64,000 bases of DNA. Origin: Flagellimonas oceanensis. Lineage in GTDB: Bacteria; Bacteroidota; Bacteroidia; Flavobacteriales; Flavobacteriaceae. A program made the translations under genes and the position numbers. How positions within the stretch are numbered: the stretch's first letter is position 1; every line of letters starts with the position of its first letter. Below, piece by piece: positions 34,226-44,383 of this stretch. The stretch covers positions 331,603 to 395,602 of the forward strand of contig NZ_RZNA01000040.1 of NCBI RefSeq assembly GCF_003992595.1, given 5' to 3'. Below the pieces are notes generated by a model that saw nothing but the letters and a program-made list of their open reading frames with translations, did not search any database and was not told the origin of the DNA.

Positions 34226-35210
34226 CAAAAAACCACAAATAATAGACAACTTCGGTAGGCCACATACCTATCTGCGCATTTCATTGACGGATCGGTGCAA
34301 CCTGCGGTGCTTTTACTGTATGCCGGAAGAAGGCATTGAGCTGATGGAAAAACCGAGTATCATGACGCTGGAGGAAATCATTGAAATGACACGGACATTT
34401 CGGGATTTGGGCGTGGATACGGTGCGGCTGACGGGCGGCGAACCTTTGGTTCGGAAGAATTTCGGCTATTTGGTCGAGGAGCTTGCCAAACTGGGCGTGA
34501 CCCTAAAATTGACCACAAACGGAATTGTACTTGATAAATATTTGGACCTTTTCAATAAAATTGGGCTGCGCAAAATTAATTTCAGTCTGGATACACTGGA
34601 CAAGGCCAAATCCATTTTCATCACCAAGCGGGACTATTATGAGCGCATTATGCGAAACTTGAACATGGCCTTGGACATGGATATGGATATCAAGCTCAAT
34701 ATTGTGTTGGTCAAGGGAGTGAATGATAAGGAAATCAATGATTTTATCGCATTGACCAAGGATAAAAACATTACACCCAAATTTATTGAGTTTATGCCTT
34801 TTAAGGGGAATAAATGGGACTGGAGCAAGGGCGTTTCCAAAGAAGAAATCTTAAAGACCGTAGGCGACAAGTTCGGGGAAATCGAAACGTTACAAAATCC
34901 AAAGCACAGTACCTCCACAAATTTTAGAGTGAAGGGTCACAAGGGCAGTTTTGGCATTGTAAGCACGATTACCAATCCGTTTTGCGATGAATGCAACCGT
35001 ATTCGCTTGACCGCCGATGGCAAAATGAAAAACTGTCTTTTTACCACCTCAGAAACTGATTTATTGACGCCGCTTCGAAAAGGAGAACAAATTGAAAGCA
35101 CCATTCTGGAGGCCATAAAATCCAAAAAGCATTCCCGTGATGGCATGGATGTTAAAATGGACGCCGACCACTACGAGCAAAACCGTTCAATGATTTCAAT
35201 AGGAGGCTAA
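34218..35210 (+). CDS. moaA: GTP 3',8-cyclase MoaA
   Basis: DRCNLRCFYCMPEEGIEL radical SAM motif; NPFCDECNRIRLTADGKMKNCLF. Confidence 0.96.
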   Translation: MIDKKPQIIDNFGRPHTYLRISLTDRCNLRCFYCMPEEGIELMEKPSIMTLEEIIEMTRTFRDLGVDTVRLTGGEPLVRKNFGYLVEELAKLGVTLKLTTNGIVLDKYLDLFNKIGLRKINFSLDTLDKAKSIFITKRDYYERIMRNLNMALDMDMDIKLNIVLVKGVNDKEINDFIALTKDKNITPKFIEFMPFKGNKWDWSKGVSKEEILKTVGDKFGEIETLQNPKHSTSTNFRVKGHKGSFGIVSTITNPFCDECNRIRLTADGKMKNCLFTTSETDLLTPLRKGEQIESTILEAIKSKKHSRDGMDVKMDADHYEQNRSMISIGG

Positions 35211-36376
35211 TGGTTACGATTGAAGAAGCCCTTCGTATTATCGAAGATCAAAACATCTGTTTAAAAAGTGAATCAAAACCTTTGGCGAAGGCATTGGGTT
35301 ATGCATTGGCAACAGACACGGTATCACCCTTTGATGTACCTGAGTTTGATAATTCGGCGATGGACGGATATGCCCTTTCCGGACTTTATCAAGAATACCA
35401 ATTGATAGGGGAGGTCGCTGCTGGCGATTCCGAGGATGTCTCGTTGCAAGATGGAGAAGCCGTTCGGATTTTTACTGGAGCAAAAGTGCCCAAAAACACC
35501 ACTGCTGTGATGATGCAAGAGAAAACCTCCGTAAAAGACAGCACGCTGTTTCTTGATGAGGTGCCCAAAGCTGGACAGAATATCCGAAAAAAGGGCGGTC
35601 AGTTGACGGAAGGGCAAGCGGTATTTGAAAAAGGGCACATTTTGAACCCACCTTCTTTGGCTTTGATGGGCAGTTTGGGATTATCGCAATTGGAAGTGTT
35701 TTCCAAACCACAAATCAATATCATCACCACGGGAAATGAACTCGTAAAACCGGGAGAACCCAAAACCGAAGGACAGATATACGAATCCAACAGCTACGCG
35801 ATTTCTGGGGCACTTCAGCAATTTGGATTTCAGCATCATCAAAAAACGCAGATAAAAGATGATTTTGAGGCCACGAAAGCAGGCATTAAAACGGCATTGG
35901 AGTCTTGCGATGTACTGATTATCTCGGGAGGGATATCGGTCGGTGATTACGATTTTGTAAAACAATCCCTCGAAGAAAACGAGGTCAATGAATTGTTTTA
36001 CAAGGTGTTTCAAAAACCAGGAAAACCTTTGTATTTTGGAAGGAAAGAAAATCAGTTTGTGTTTGCCTTGCCTGGGAACCCAGCATCTTCACTGACCTGT
36101 TTTTATGTGTACGTACTTCCGTTATTACAAAAACTATCAGGATATGAGAACGTAGGTTTGACCACTTATCAATTCCCGATAAAGCATGCATATGAAAACC
36201 GTTTTGGACGGCCATCCTTTTTAAAAGCCGCTGTTGTTAATGGAAAAGTAGAGATTCTTGATGGACAAGGGTCTTCCATGATTCAATCCATGGCCAAGGG
36301 CAATGCACTAGCTTTTGTGGCTGATGGGGAAGCATTCAACGAAGGCGATTTCATCAAGTGTAAACTAATTTCATAA
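35210..36376 (+). CDS. moeA: Molybdopterin molybdotransferase MoeA
   Basis: FDVPEFDNSAMDGYAL; IITTGNELVKPGEP; ALPGNPASSLTCFYVYV. Confidence 0.94.
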   Translation: MVTIEEALRIIEDQNICLKSESKPLAKALGYALATDTVSPFDVPEFDNSAMDGYALSGLYQEYQLIGEVAAGDSEDVSLQDGEAVRIFTGAKVPKNTTAVMMQEKTSVKDSTLFLDEVPKAGQNIRKKGGQLTEGQAVFEKGHILNPPSLALMGSLGLSQLEVFSKPQINIITTGNELVKPGEPKTEGQIYESNSYAISGALQQFGFQHHQKTQIKDDFEATKAGIKTALESCDVLIISGGISVGDYDFVKQSLEENEVNELFYKVFQKPGKPLYFGRKENQFVFALPGNPASSLTCFYVYVLPLLQKLSGYENVGLTTYQFPIKHAYENRFGRPSFLKAAVVNGKVEILDGQGSSMIQSMAKGNALAFVADGEAFNEGDFIKCKLIS

Positions 36377-37135
36377 TTGATGACGGTTGAATATCTTCCC
36401 ATAGTCTTCTTTCTGATTGCATTATTCTACAGTTCTGTTGGATTCGGAGGTGGTTCTAGCTACTTGGCCATATTAAGTCTTTTCCTGACCGATTTTTATG
36501 AAATTCGTTCCACCGCACTCGTTCTTAATATTTGCGTTGTGACCATAGGAACGTTATTCTTCATCAAGAACAGGGTGTTTGACCTTAAAAAGTTTTGGCC
36601 TTTCTTGGTAGCTAGCATTCCTTTGGCTTATCTGGGAGCTCAGTTGCGACTTTCCAAAACTTCTTTCTTTTTAATTTTGGGTAGTGCCTTGGTTTTGGCA
36701 GGTATTTTCATGCTATTGCGTTTTGTAAAGAAAAAAATGGACACCAAGGAGTTTTCCAACCCTAAAAAGCTCTTGTTGGGAGGGAGTATAGGCTTGCTCT
36801 CGGGCATATCTGGGATAGGAGGAGGTATTTTCCTGTCGCCCGTATTGAATCTTTTAAAATGGGCCAATCCTAGGATAATTGCTTCATTGGCTTCCGTATT
36901 TATATTGGTAAATTCCGTGTCGGGTTTAATCGGTCTCAATGTAGCGGGAACTTTCAAACTGAACAATGCATTGATGCTACAGCTTATTGTTGCTGTTGTG
37001 ATTGGAGGAAGTATTGGTTCTTATTTATCCAATAAAAAGTTCAATCTCAAGTTTTTAGGTGTGCTTACCAGTATTTTGGTGCTGTACGTAGGGTTCCGAC
37101 TAATTTTGTTGCACGGATTTGGGGTAAAGATTTAA
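36377..37135 (+). CDS. TauE/SafE family permease
   Basis: Multi-TM, SSVGFGGGSSYLAIL, SGISGIGGGIFLSPVL. Confidence 0.88.
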   Translation: MMTVEYLPIVFFLIALFYSSVGFGGGSSYLAILSLFLTDFYEIRSTALVLNICVVTIGTLFFIKNRVFDLKKFWPFLVASIPLAYLGAQLRLSKTSFFLILGSALVLAGIFMLLRFVKKKMDTKEFSNPKKLLLGGSIGLLSGISGIGGGIFLSPVLNLLKWANPRIIASLASVFILVNSVSGLIGLNVAGTFKLNNALMLQLIVAVVIGGSIGSYLSNKKFNLKFLGVLTSILVLYVGFRLILLHGFGVKI

Positions 37136-37479
37136 ATGAGTCCCAAAAGTTCTTCCGTATGCTGCTGAACGGTTTCATTAATTTTATCGTTCATTTTTTG
37201 AAAGGTGGATAGCACTATCTTGCCAGTCTCCGTTAATTCTGCTCCACCTCCTTGGGTTCCGCCTTTGTGGAGTTTCACATAGGGTTGCTGGCCTCGTTGG
37301 TTCATATCTTCCACCATCGCCCATGCTTTACGATAGGACATGCCCATTTCCTTGGCCGCTTTGGATAAAGAACCGTTCTTTTCAATCATTACTAGCAATT
37401 GAGCACGTCCGGTGCCAAAGAATTTCTTTCCGTCAATATCTATCCAGCATCGTAGTTTAAGCTCTTTATTTGAGTCCAT
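37132..37479 (-). CDS. ModE-type winged-helix regulator lacking the molybdate-binding domain
   Basis: GRAQLLVMIEKNGSLSKAAKEMGMSYRKAWAMVEDMNQR. Confidence 0.88.
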   Translation of the reverse strand: MDSNKELKLRCWIDIDGKKFFGTGRAQLLVMIEKNGSLSKAAKEMGMSYRKAWAMVEDMNQRGQQPYVKLHKGGTQGGGAELTETGKIVLSTFQKMNDKINETVQQHTEELLGLI

Positions 37480-37642
37480 GGGTACCTTTTATCTTCCTTC
37501 AAGATAACCAAAACTCTTCAATTTTTTAATGTTAAGGTTTGACCTACGGGAAATCATGGATTTTTACATTCTATAAGATTTGATGGATAAACAACTAGGT
37601 ATTGGTTTCTACTTTGCGAGCGTAACATTTAAAACATTCAAA

Positions 37643-38188
37643 ATGAAAAAATCAATCCTCGTATGTGCTCTTGTGATGGTTGTGATTAGCTTCAATGCAA
37701 ATGCTCAAAACTGTAATCAAGGGAAAAAACTTGCAGAAAAGACATGGGAACAGTTTGGCCCGTGGAAACCTAATTTCACACTGATTCCTTTTAAAAATAA
37801 GGTTCAAAAGGTTAAAAGGGCCTGGAACTGGATTTCATCTAATAGTGGCGCCAATATTGGACCACGGTTTTTGGAAACCGACGGAGGTAATGAAAGCGGC
37901 AGCATAACAGGTCAGACGAAAAGGACTTTTGTAACCCCTCCATCCTTCAACAATACCATGAAAATCACGATCAATAAATATGATGGACGGGCAGAAACCG
38001 GTGTGGTCATCTGTTCCCATGGTAGAGATGGGATAACGAAAACACTGAAAACCTATACTTTTCCGAATGATAGGAACGGAAAGACCAAGGTATTCACATT
38101 AACTGGCGTAAAGGGAAAAATCGTTAGCGTGGCCATGAGAAACAAGTCGGTTGCCAATAGGTTCAAATACCGAATCAACGCTAAATAG
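37643..38188 (+). CDS. Hypothetical secreted protein
   Basis: Signal peptide MKKSILVCALVMVVISFNANAQ; likely start 37643. Confidence 0.6.
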   Translation: MKKSILVCALVMVVISFNANAQNCNQGKKLAEKTWEQFGPWKPNFTLIPFKNKVQKVKRAWNWISSNSGANIGPRFLETDGGNESGSITGQTKRTFVTPPSFNNTMKITINKYDGRAETGVVICSHGRDGITKTLKTYTFPNDRNGKTKVFTLTGVKGKIVSVAMRNKSVANRFKYRINAK

Positions 38189-38304
38189 CTTAGAGAAAGT
38201 TCCCTCGGGGGCGACATTCCTTATCAGCTTTGGATGTCGGCATTTTGCAAGTGACCCAACCCTCTTAATTATTGGGCACGATTCACCTTAAAATACAATA
38301 CATT

Positions 38305-38709
38305 ATGAAACAAATCACACTTTTGGTAGTGGCAGTGCTATCCTTGACCTTTTTTTCATTTCAGGGTAGTCAAGAAAAGAAATTGGTTCGATTGAAAGAT
38401 GGTACCTATCAAATGTCCCAGGTCGATTTAAAACCGGAGACTCTTAAAGAGCTTATGACCTACAAAGGATGGAAGGAAGCCAAACATGTTCAACCCACGA
38501 AAGAGTTCGATTTTTCTGAGTTTAGAGATGCCAAGGGGTGGAAAGAAACTGCGGTCTTGCACGAAAACGGTAGAACACTTGTTGTTCACAAGGAAGCGAA
38601 GAGTAAAAATTTTACGAAGACTTTGTACAAAACTAAAAATGTTCGTGTCCAGAACGAAGCTGAAGCTAGGGAATTCATTGATAAAACAATGGAATCCTAT
38701 TTGAGATAG
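38305..38709 (+). CDS. Hypothetical secreted protein
   Basis: Signal peptide MKQITLLVVAVLSLTFFSF; likely start 38305. Confidence 0.6.
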   Translation: MKQITLLVVAVLSLTFFSFQGSQEKKLVRLKDGTYQMSQVDLKPETLKELMTYKGWKEAKHVQPTKEFDFSEFRDAKGWKETAVLHENGRTLVVHKEAKSKNFTKTLYKTKNVRVQNEAEAREFIDKTMESYLR

Positions 38710-38715
38710 TTGTTT

Positions 38716-38746
38716 GCCAGGGTCCTAAAAGACCCTGGCTCTTTTT
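38716..38746 (+). terminator. Intrinsic terminator
   Basis: GCCAGGGTCctaaaaGACCCTGGC followed by TCTTTTTG. Confidence 0.85.
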
Positions 38747-38754
38747 GTATTGCC

Positions 38755-39366
38755 ATGCGAATATTGAACAAAATCTACGTAGCTCTCTTCGGGCTTATTT
38801 TTATGACCACACTGGTGGTCAATGTCAGGGGGACTATCTCTTCGTATACAGAGTTCTATCATACAGAGGATGCTGAAAAAAGAAAGCAGGAAAATATATT
38901 GTACCGTTCTCTTGGGTTTGTGGAAAATAAGGCTGTTTCAACTTTTTTATCCTACACCGGGATGGATACCGGATTTGGTTTTTTTGCACCAAACGTTGCC
39001 AGCGAATACCTTACCGAATTTACGTTGTTCTCAACAGACAGTACATTGATTGAGACTACTTATTTTCCTAACATGCACCAAAAGGAGAGTGTTTCGAGAA
39101 TTAGGACGGCCTATTCCATGTTCGAGAAATATATGGAATCAGACCCGGATTCGCTTGAAATCAAGAGATGTGATATTTTTTTGAAAGGGCTGGCCTCCAA
39201 GGTACTGTTGGATAATGAACAAGCTGAATTTGTTAATGCAAAGGTTCAACTGTATCACTACCCAACTTTGGAACAATTGAAAAGCAATAAGACTATGGCT
39301 CCCATATATGTGTTTTTGAAATCAAAAAACTATACGCGCGATGAACTTTGGGAAAACTATAAATAA
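38755..39366 (+). CDS. Hypothetical protein
   Basis: ATG at 38755; ORF-track TTG start at 38710 overlaps the terminator. Confidence 0.65.
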   Translation: MRILNKIYVALFGLIFMTTLVVNVRGTISSYTEFYHTEDAEKRKQENILYRSLGFVENKAVSTFLSYTGMDTGFGFFAPNVASEYLTEFTLFSTDSTLIETTYFPNMHQKESVSRIRTAYSMFEKYMESDPDSLEIKRCDIFLKGLASKVLLDNEQAEFVNAKVQLYHYPTLEQLKSNKTMAPIYVFLKSKNYTRDELWENYK

Positions 39367-40282
39367 TCAAGTTTCTAAAAACGCCATGTTCTTGGTGTTC
39401 TTTAGAGTTTCGGTGGCCATATTTGTCCTAGTGCATTTAATGGCCTTTTATAAAGATTTGCCCTATCTGTTCAGAGACATGGCCTTACTGCCCAACCCCA
39501 TATCCGATTTGTTTGTTTTCGATACAATTTTGACCCATTTCCGGTTATCAGAGAGTTTGGGTTTCCCAATGGACGTTTATTTGAATTCCATCACATTGAT
39601 TTTTCTATTGTTTACCCTATTATTGGCGATGGGGTGTATTACCCAATTTTCAGCTTTGGTCTTATTGATACTGCATATTGCCTTGCTCAAAACCAATGTG
39701 TTTTTCAATTATGGGGTGGATTACTTTACCAATATAAGTCTATTCTTTTTATGTTTTTTACCCTCTAATCTTTACGGTTCTTTGGATGCTATTTTATTTA
39801 AAAGGATGGTACTAAAGTTGCGGCCCAAAGTAGATTTCCAACTTTTGCGAAGACTATTTGGGATATTTATTTGCATTGCCTATTTCTTTTCTGGTTTTGA
39901 TAAGCTTCTGGGCTATAACTGGCGGAACGGGGAAGCTATTTGGAAAACAATTACATTGCCCTACTTTAACTTGGATTTTAATTTGGGTGTTGAATGGTTG
40001 TCCGAACACCAATGGCTTTTGGCACTAATCGGTTGGTCCGTAATCCTTGTTGAAATGCTTTACTTTTTAATCAATGTGAAAGCGCTTCGAAAGTATTGGT
40101 TGGCCACCACCATAGGAATGCATTTGGGAATTGCATTATTGCTTAACCTATATTTCTTTTCAACCCTGATGATTATTTTGAATCTTACCGCGTATTATGA
40201 CTTCAGTGTAAATAAATCCTACAACTTTCACTTTGTTAAGTTGTTGAACGAAAAATACGCTTCACTTCTTAGGATTCGTTAG
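39341..40282 (+). CDS. HTTM-like (vitamin K-dependent gamma-carboxylase-like) membrane protein
   Basis: Multi-TM, YFFSGFDKLLGYNWRNGEAIW. Confidence 0.65.
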   Translation: MNFGKTINNQVSKNAMFLVFFRVSVAIFVLVHLMAFYKDLPYLFRDMALLPNPISDLFVFDTILTHFRLSESLGFPMDVYLNSITLIFLLFTLLLAMGCITQFSALVLLILHIALLKTNVFFNYGVDYFTNISLFFLCFLPSNLYGSLDAILFKRMVLKLRPKVDFQLLRRLFGIFICIAYFFSGFDKLLGYNWRNGEAIWKTITLPYFNLDFNLGVEWLSEHQWLLALIGWSVILVEMLYFLINVKALRKYWLATTIGMHLGIALLLNLYFFSTLMIILNLTAYYDFSVNKSYNFHFVKLLNEKYASLLRIR

Positions 40283-42273
40283 GCCAAGAAATTAATATTG
40301 ATAGTGGTTCCTCGTCCTTCCTCACTATCCCAGTCAATTTCTCCATTCAGGTAGGCAACGCGACTTTCGATATTCTTAAGTCCAAGGCCCTCTTTGTTTT
40401 TGGACTGTTGGGGATTAAATCCGACTCCATCATCCTCAACGGTCAGGAATACCTGCTCGTTGTGCGCATATAGCTGAATAAATATGGACTTTGCATTGGC
40501 GTGTTTTTTAATATTGGAAACGATTTCTTGTACCAGTCGGTATACCATGACTTCCTTGGTGGCATCCAATTTTGGGAGCTTGTTTATTTCCAGGGTTACC
40601 TCATAATTGTCGATGGTCAATCTATCGGCCAAATCCTTGATTCCATCCCTTAACCCAGAAACTGCTAAGGTGTGCGGCACCATATTGTGCGAGATTCTAC
40701 GAACTTCATTGCAAGCATAGTCAATAAGTTGTTCGGTTTTGTCCACCGTTTCTTTGTTGGTTGAATGGTTTTCGGTAACCGCGATATAATGGGACTTAAC
40801 GGAGCTCAGTAGGCTTCCCAATCCATCGTGAAGGTCCTTGGCAATGCGGGCACGCTCCTTTTCTTGACCTTCGATCATACTGTTCATGGTTGTGATTCTG
40901 TTCTGTTGTCGCAGTTTCACGATTTCTTGTTCCTGAATCGCTTGTCGTTGCGCAGTGATGGTTTTTTGGTAGATCAAGCGCTTTCTAAGGAAAATGGAGG
41001 CCAATAGACCAAAAACCACCAAAACACCAACTCCCCATAACATAAGCTTCTGTTGTCGGTTTTTCTTGGCAATCAACAACTCTTGCTCCGCTTCCCTTTT
41101 ATCAAATTCGTACTGCATGCCCAACCGGGTAATTTTTCTAACGTTCTTCTCGTTGAAAAGGGAATCCTTTAACTGCGTGTACATTTCAAAATTCCTAAGG
41201 GATGCTTCATAGTTTCCCAACTTGCTTTCGGTTTTGTAAAGACAATCACACGCTTCAATTTTTGTTTCTATTTCATCCATGGCTTCTGCGAACTCCAGGG
41301 ATCGTCTACAATCGGTCAAGGCTTTTTCAAGGTTGCCTTGCTCCAGATAAAGCAATCCTCTTTCGGCAAGGGCAAGCATTTCTCCATGGGCATATTGTTT
41401 GTCCCGACTGGTGGTAAGGGCCTTGTTGAAATAATTCAGCGCACTGCCCACACTATCAAGCTGATAAAGCGCCCTACCGATATGATAGTTGGAGACCGCT
41501 ACAAATCGCTCTGGAAGCTTTGCCTCAATTTTCATTTTTTTGGCATCGTAAGCAGTTTGAAGGGCTTCCTCATAGCGTTTCATTTTATATAGCAGTTCCC
41601 CTTTATTACTTAGGATTATAGCCGTGTTGGGAAGCGCACGCTCGTCCTTAGTGGCTAAATTATAGGCTTCATCATAATTTTTCAGCGCGTTTTCGTAATC
41701 ATCGATTTTAAGATACAGATTGGCCAGACTATTGTAAAGCACCAGTTTTTTACCCGTCAATTGGTTCTTTGCACTATCATCCAAACCACTTTCATCAATC
41801 TGTTCCAAAATGGCTTTGGCTTCCAATTGCGTTGCCAAGGCAAGTGTAACATCGCCGGACTTACTATAAATGCCGCCCCGAGTTGAAAGTATGGATGCTT
41901 TGAGCATTTGATCTTTGGTTCCTAAATATTCGTCTGCAAGGTCCAAAGAGGTAAGGCTGGAATCGATGTTGGCATTAAAAAAATGGTAGTTCCCCAAGGC
42001 ATAGTAACTATTGGCCAGTAACAGTGCATCTTCATTTGTTTTTGAAATTTGAACGGCCTTCGCTATCAATTTTTTGGTGGGTGGTACATATCGGTTTTGC
42101 CCTGAATAACGCAATAGCCCCAACACTTTTTTAGAGGTGTCTTCCTCATGTGTCAAAATGGAATCCAAAAATTCCGAAACTGGATCTTGGGAGAATGAAC
42201 TGTTAATGGCTAAAAGGAACAACAAAAAAGTAAAAAACAACTGTTTTTTACGTTGGGGAAGAACGAGCATCAT
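40279..42273 (-). CDS. TPR-containing sensor histidine kinase (HisKA_3/HATPase)
   Basis: TPR repeats, TM, ARIAKDLHDGLGSLLSSVKSH, VEDDGVGFNPQQSKNKEGLGLKNIESRV. Confidence 0.93.
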   Translation of the reverse strand: MMLVLPQRKKQLFFTFLLFLLAINSSFSQDPVSEFLDSILTHEEDTSKKVLGLLRYSGQNRYVPPTKKLIAKAVQISKTNEDALLLANSYYALGNYHFFNANIDSSLTSLDLADEYLGTKDQMLKASILSTRGGIYSKSGDVTLALATQLEAKAILEQIDESGLDDSAKNQLTGKKLVLYNSLANLYLKIDDYENALKNYDEAYNLATKDERALPNTAIILSNKGELLYKMKRYEEALQTAYDAKKMKIEAKLPERFVAVSNYHIGRALYQLDSVGSALNYFNKALTTSRDKQYAHGEMLALAERGLLYLEQGNLEKALTDCRRSLEFAEAMDEIETKIEACDCLYKTESKLGNYEASLRNFEMYTQLKDSLFNEKNVRKITRLGMQYEFDKREAEQELLIAKKNRQQKLMLWGVGVLVVFGLLASIFLRKRLIYQKTITAQRQAIQEQEIVKLRQQNRITTMNSMIEGQEKERARIAKDLHDGLGSLLSSVKSHYIAVTENHSTNKETVDKTEQLIDYACNEVRRISHNMVPHTLAVSGLRDGIKDLADRLTIDNYEVTLEINKLPKLDATKEVMVYRLVQEIVSNIKKHANAKSIFIQLYAHNEQVFLTVEDDGVGFNPQQSKNKEGLGLKNIESRVAYLNGEIDWDSEEGRGTTININFLA

Positions 42274-42473
42274 TAATATTCGGTATGAGGTTGGTTTGAA
42301 CGGTCAATTTAAAAAAATATCAGTAGTAGCTGCTGTATAAATCGTCCAACCCCCAAAAATCTATGATTTCATGGATTTTTTTGGAGTACAAGAATTGAGG
42401 GAGACCGAATCAATGAGGTTGGTATAGTTTGCCGTTGTTTTTAAAATATTAGATAACCATTAAAACCTCAACC

Positions 42474-42818
42474 ATGGAATTGTCACTGAACCAAACCGCA
42501 GATGTGGAACAATTAAAACAAAAATTGACCACGGCTTTCCCTAACTATAAAATAAAAAGTCCTTTACTGAACAAAAAAATAATCAATGTGGTCAATGGTC
42601 CCGTTATGGCCATTATAATCCCAAAAAATAATAAGGTAAAGGTAGTGGGGAACATTAATTTAATGCTACCATGGATGTTCGTGCTTTTTGTGATTTTAAT
42701 GGCTTTGACCTTAATTGGCGGGCTCATTTTTTATGGGGTAATGTATTATGTGAAAAAAGAGGATTTCAAGTCTCTTGAAACCGAAGTATCCCAATTTATC
42801 TCCAAAGAATATATTTAA
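42474..42818 (+). CDS. Hypothetical membrane protein
   Basis: One or two TM segments, ATG. Confidence 0.55.
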   Translation: MELSLNQTADVEQLKQKLTTAFPNYKIKSPLLNKKIINVVNGPVMAIIIPKNNKVKVVGNINLMLPWMFVLFVILMALTLIGGLIFYGVMYYVKKEDFKSLETEVSQFISKEYI

Positions 42819-42848
42819 AACCAAGCTATACTAAATACTTACCAAAAA

Positions 42849-43541
42849 ATGAGAACTCTTTTTATATTGCCCATATTGGGGCTACTGCTAATTTCGTGCA
42901 ATACGGACAACCAAAATGCTACCTTGGACAAGATTGCTGAAAACTATGAAGCCAGTGTGTCCTCCTCAAGAGAATTCCAAATGAACGATGAAAACAACGA
43001 AAGTTATGAAGCTTTTAAAATAAAGCTTACCAATAGCAAGATGTTGGATACCTTACGCCCCGATTTGGTAAGCCCATCCGTGGCCATGATGTTGCTTGAT
43101 GGATTTACGAATGAGGAGAAGGAAGAGTTCGGATACATTATCGTGGAAACGGTAAACTCGGAGACCGGAGAATCCACCGTTTACAGATACGAACCGGAAA
43201 CTCTTGGACCTTACTTGCAAAAGGCGAAGGTTTTCACAGAGTTTTCCAAGAACATTGTTGAGGAAAATTATGAAGCGGTAGTAAAAAACGTAATCGAAGA
43301 GTACCGGAAACCAACTTTGGGGGTTGAATTGGGCAATTTCATGAAAGCCCTCATCGATGAGCATGGGAAGATTACAGACTATAAACGAACCACATTGAGA
43401 TTGCACACCGGCTCGGACGGGGAGGAGCTTTGGGTGTATGATGGGGTGCTCAATTTTGATGATGGATTCAAAAGACCTTACCATATAACCACATCCACCA
43501 AGGTTGGAGAACCCTATGTGTCTGGTTATCAGTTAGACTAG
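42849..43541 (+). CDS. Hypothetical lipoprotein
   Basis: Lipobox LLLISCNTD. Confidence 0.6.
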   Translation: MRTLFILPILGLLLISCNTDNQNATLDKIAENYEASVSSSREFQMNDENNESYEAFKIKLTNSKMLDTLRPDLVSPSVAMMLLDGFTNEEKEEFGYIIVETVNSETGESTVYRYEPETLGPYLQKAKVFTEFSKNIVEENYEAVVKNVIEEYRKPTLGVELGNFMKALIDEHGKITDYKRTTLRLHTGSDGEELWVYDGVLNFDDGFKRPYHITTSTKVGEPYVSGYQLD

Positions 43542-43567
43542 AAAGAGTTTTTATTTTAACCAACGGT

Positions 43568-44269
43568 ATGTCTATATTTAATGGGAAAACCATCAACCAA
43601 CCACTTAAGATCGCCAACCGACCAATGATCAATGTTTTTATTATTGATGACCATCAAATGGTTATCGAAGGATTCAAGTTATTGCTGCAGAATGAAGATG
43701 ACATCAAAGTTGTTGGTTCTGAACTAGACGCTAAAAAAGCACTTCACAAATTACCCGAAATCAATCCCGATGTAATTCTGTTGGACATCAATATGCCCGG
43801 TTTAAATGGTATTGAGGCCTGCAAAAAAATAACCAAGTTAGGCCTGGAATCCAAAATTATAGCCATAACCATGCATAAAGAAAGTAGCCTGATCAGACAA
43901 ATGCTCAATAATGGATCAAAGGGCTATGTATTGAAGAATGCAGGGAAAACGGAATTGGTGGAAGCCATAGAATCCGTTTTTGCAGGAAAGACCTATTTGG
44001 ATGAAACATCCAAGGAGATTGTATTCAATATGATGACCAACGACAAGAAAATCAAGGAGACTTCGAGTCTGTTCCCAAAACTTTCCCGAAGGGAAAAGGA
44101 AGTACTTCAATTGATTTTGGAGGAACATACCACCCAAGAAATAGCGGACAAGCTCTTTATTAGTTTTGGTACCGTGGAAACCCACCGCAGAAACATGCTC
44201 ATTAAAACCGGTACACGAAACACCGCCGGTTTGGTAAAGGTGGCTTTGGAATACGCCCTACTTACCTAG
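43568..44269 (+). CDS. NarL/LuxR-family response regulator
   Basis: FIIDDHQMVIEGFK, DVILLDINMPGLNG, LSRREKEVLQLILEEHTTQEIADKLFISFGTVETHR. Confidence 0.93.
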   Translation: MSIFNGKTINQPLKIANRPMINVFIIDDHQMVIEGFKLLLQNEDDIKVVGSELDAKKALHKLPEINPDVILLDINMPGLNGIEACKKITKLGLESKIIAITMHKESSLIRQMLNNGSKGYVLKNAGKTELVEAIESVFAGKTYLDETSKEIVFNMMTNDKKIKETSSLFPKLSRREKEVLQLILEEHTTQEIADKLFISFGTVETHRRNMLIKTGTRNTAGLVKVALEYALLT

Positions 44270-44383
44270 GAGATATGTGCCGTCCATAAAAAATTACCTG
44301 TTTTCATAGATTTTTTCGCCCCAATGGAATTCTTGGATATCCCAAAAGCGGCAACATCCTAATTTGCGGTAAACAGCAAATCA

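Noticed and set aside
40279-44269. Histidine kinase (40279-42273) and NarL regulator (43568-44269) as a divergent two-component pair
   Set aside because: Plausible partners but separated by two other genes and on opposite strands; nothing in the sequence proves pairing.
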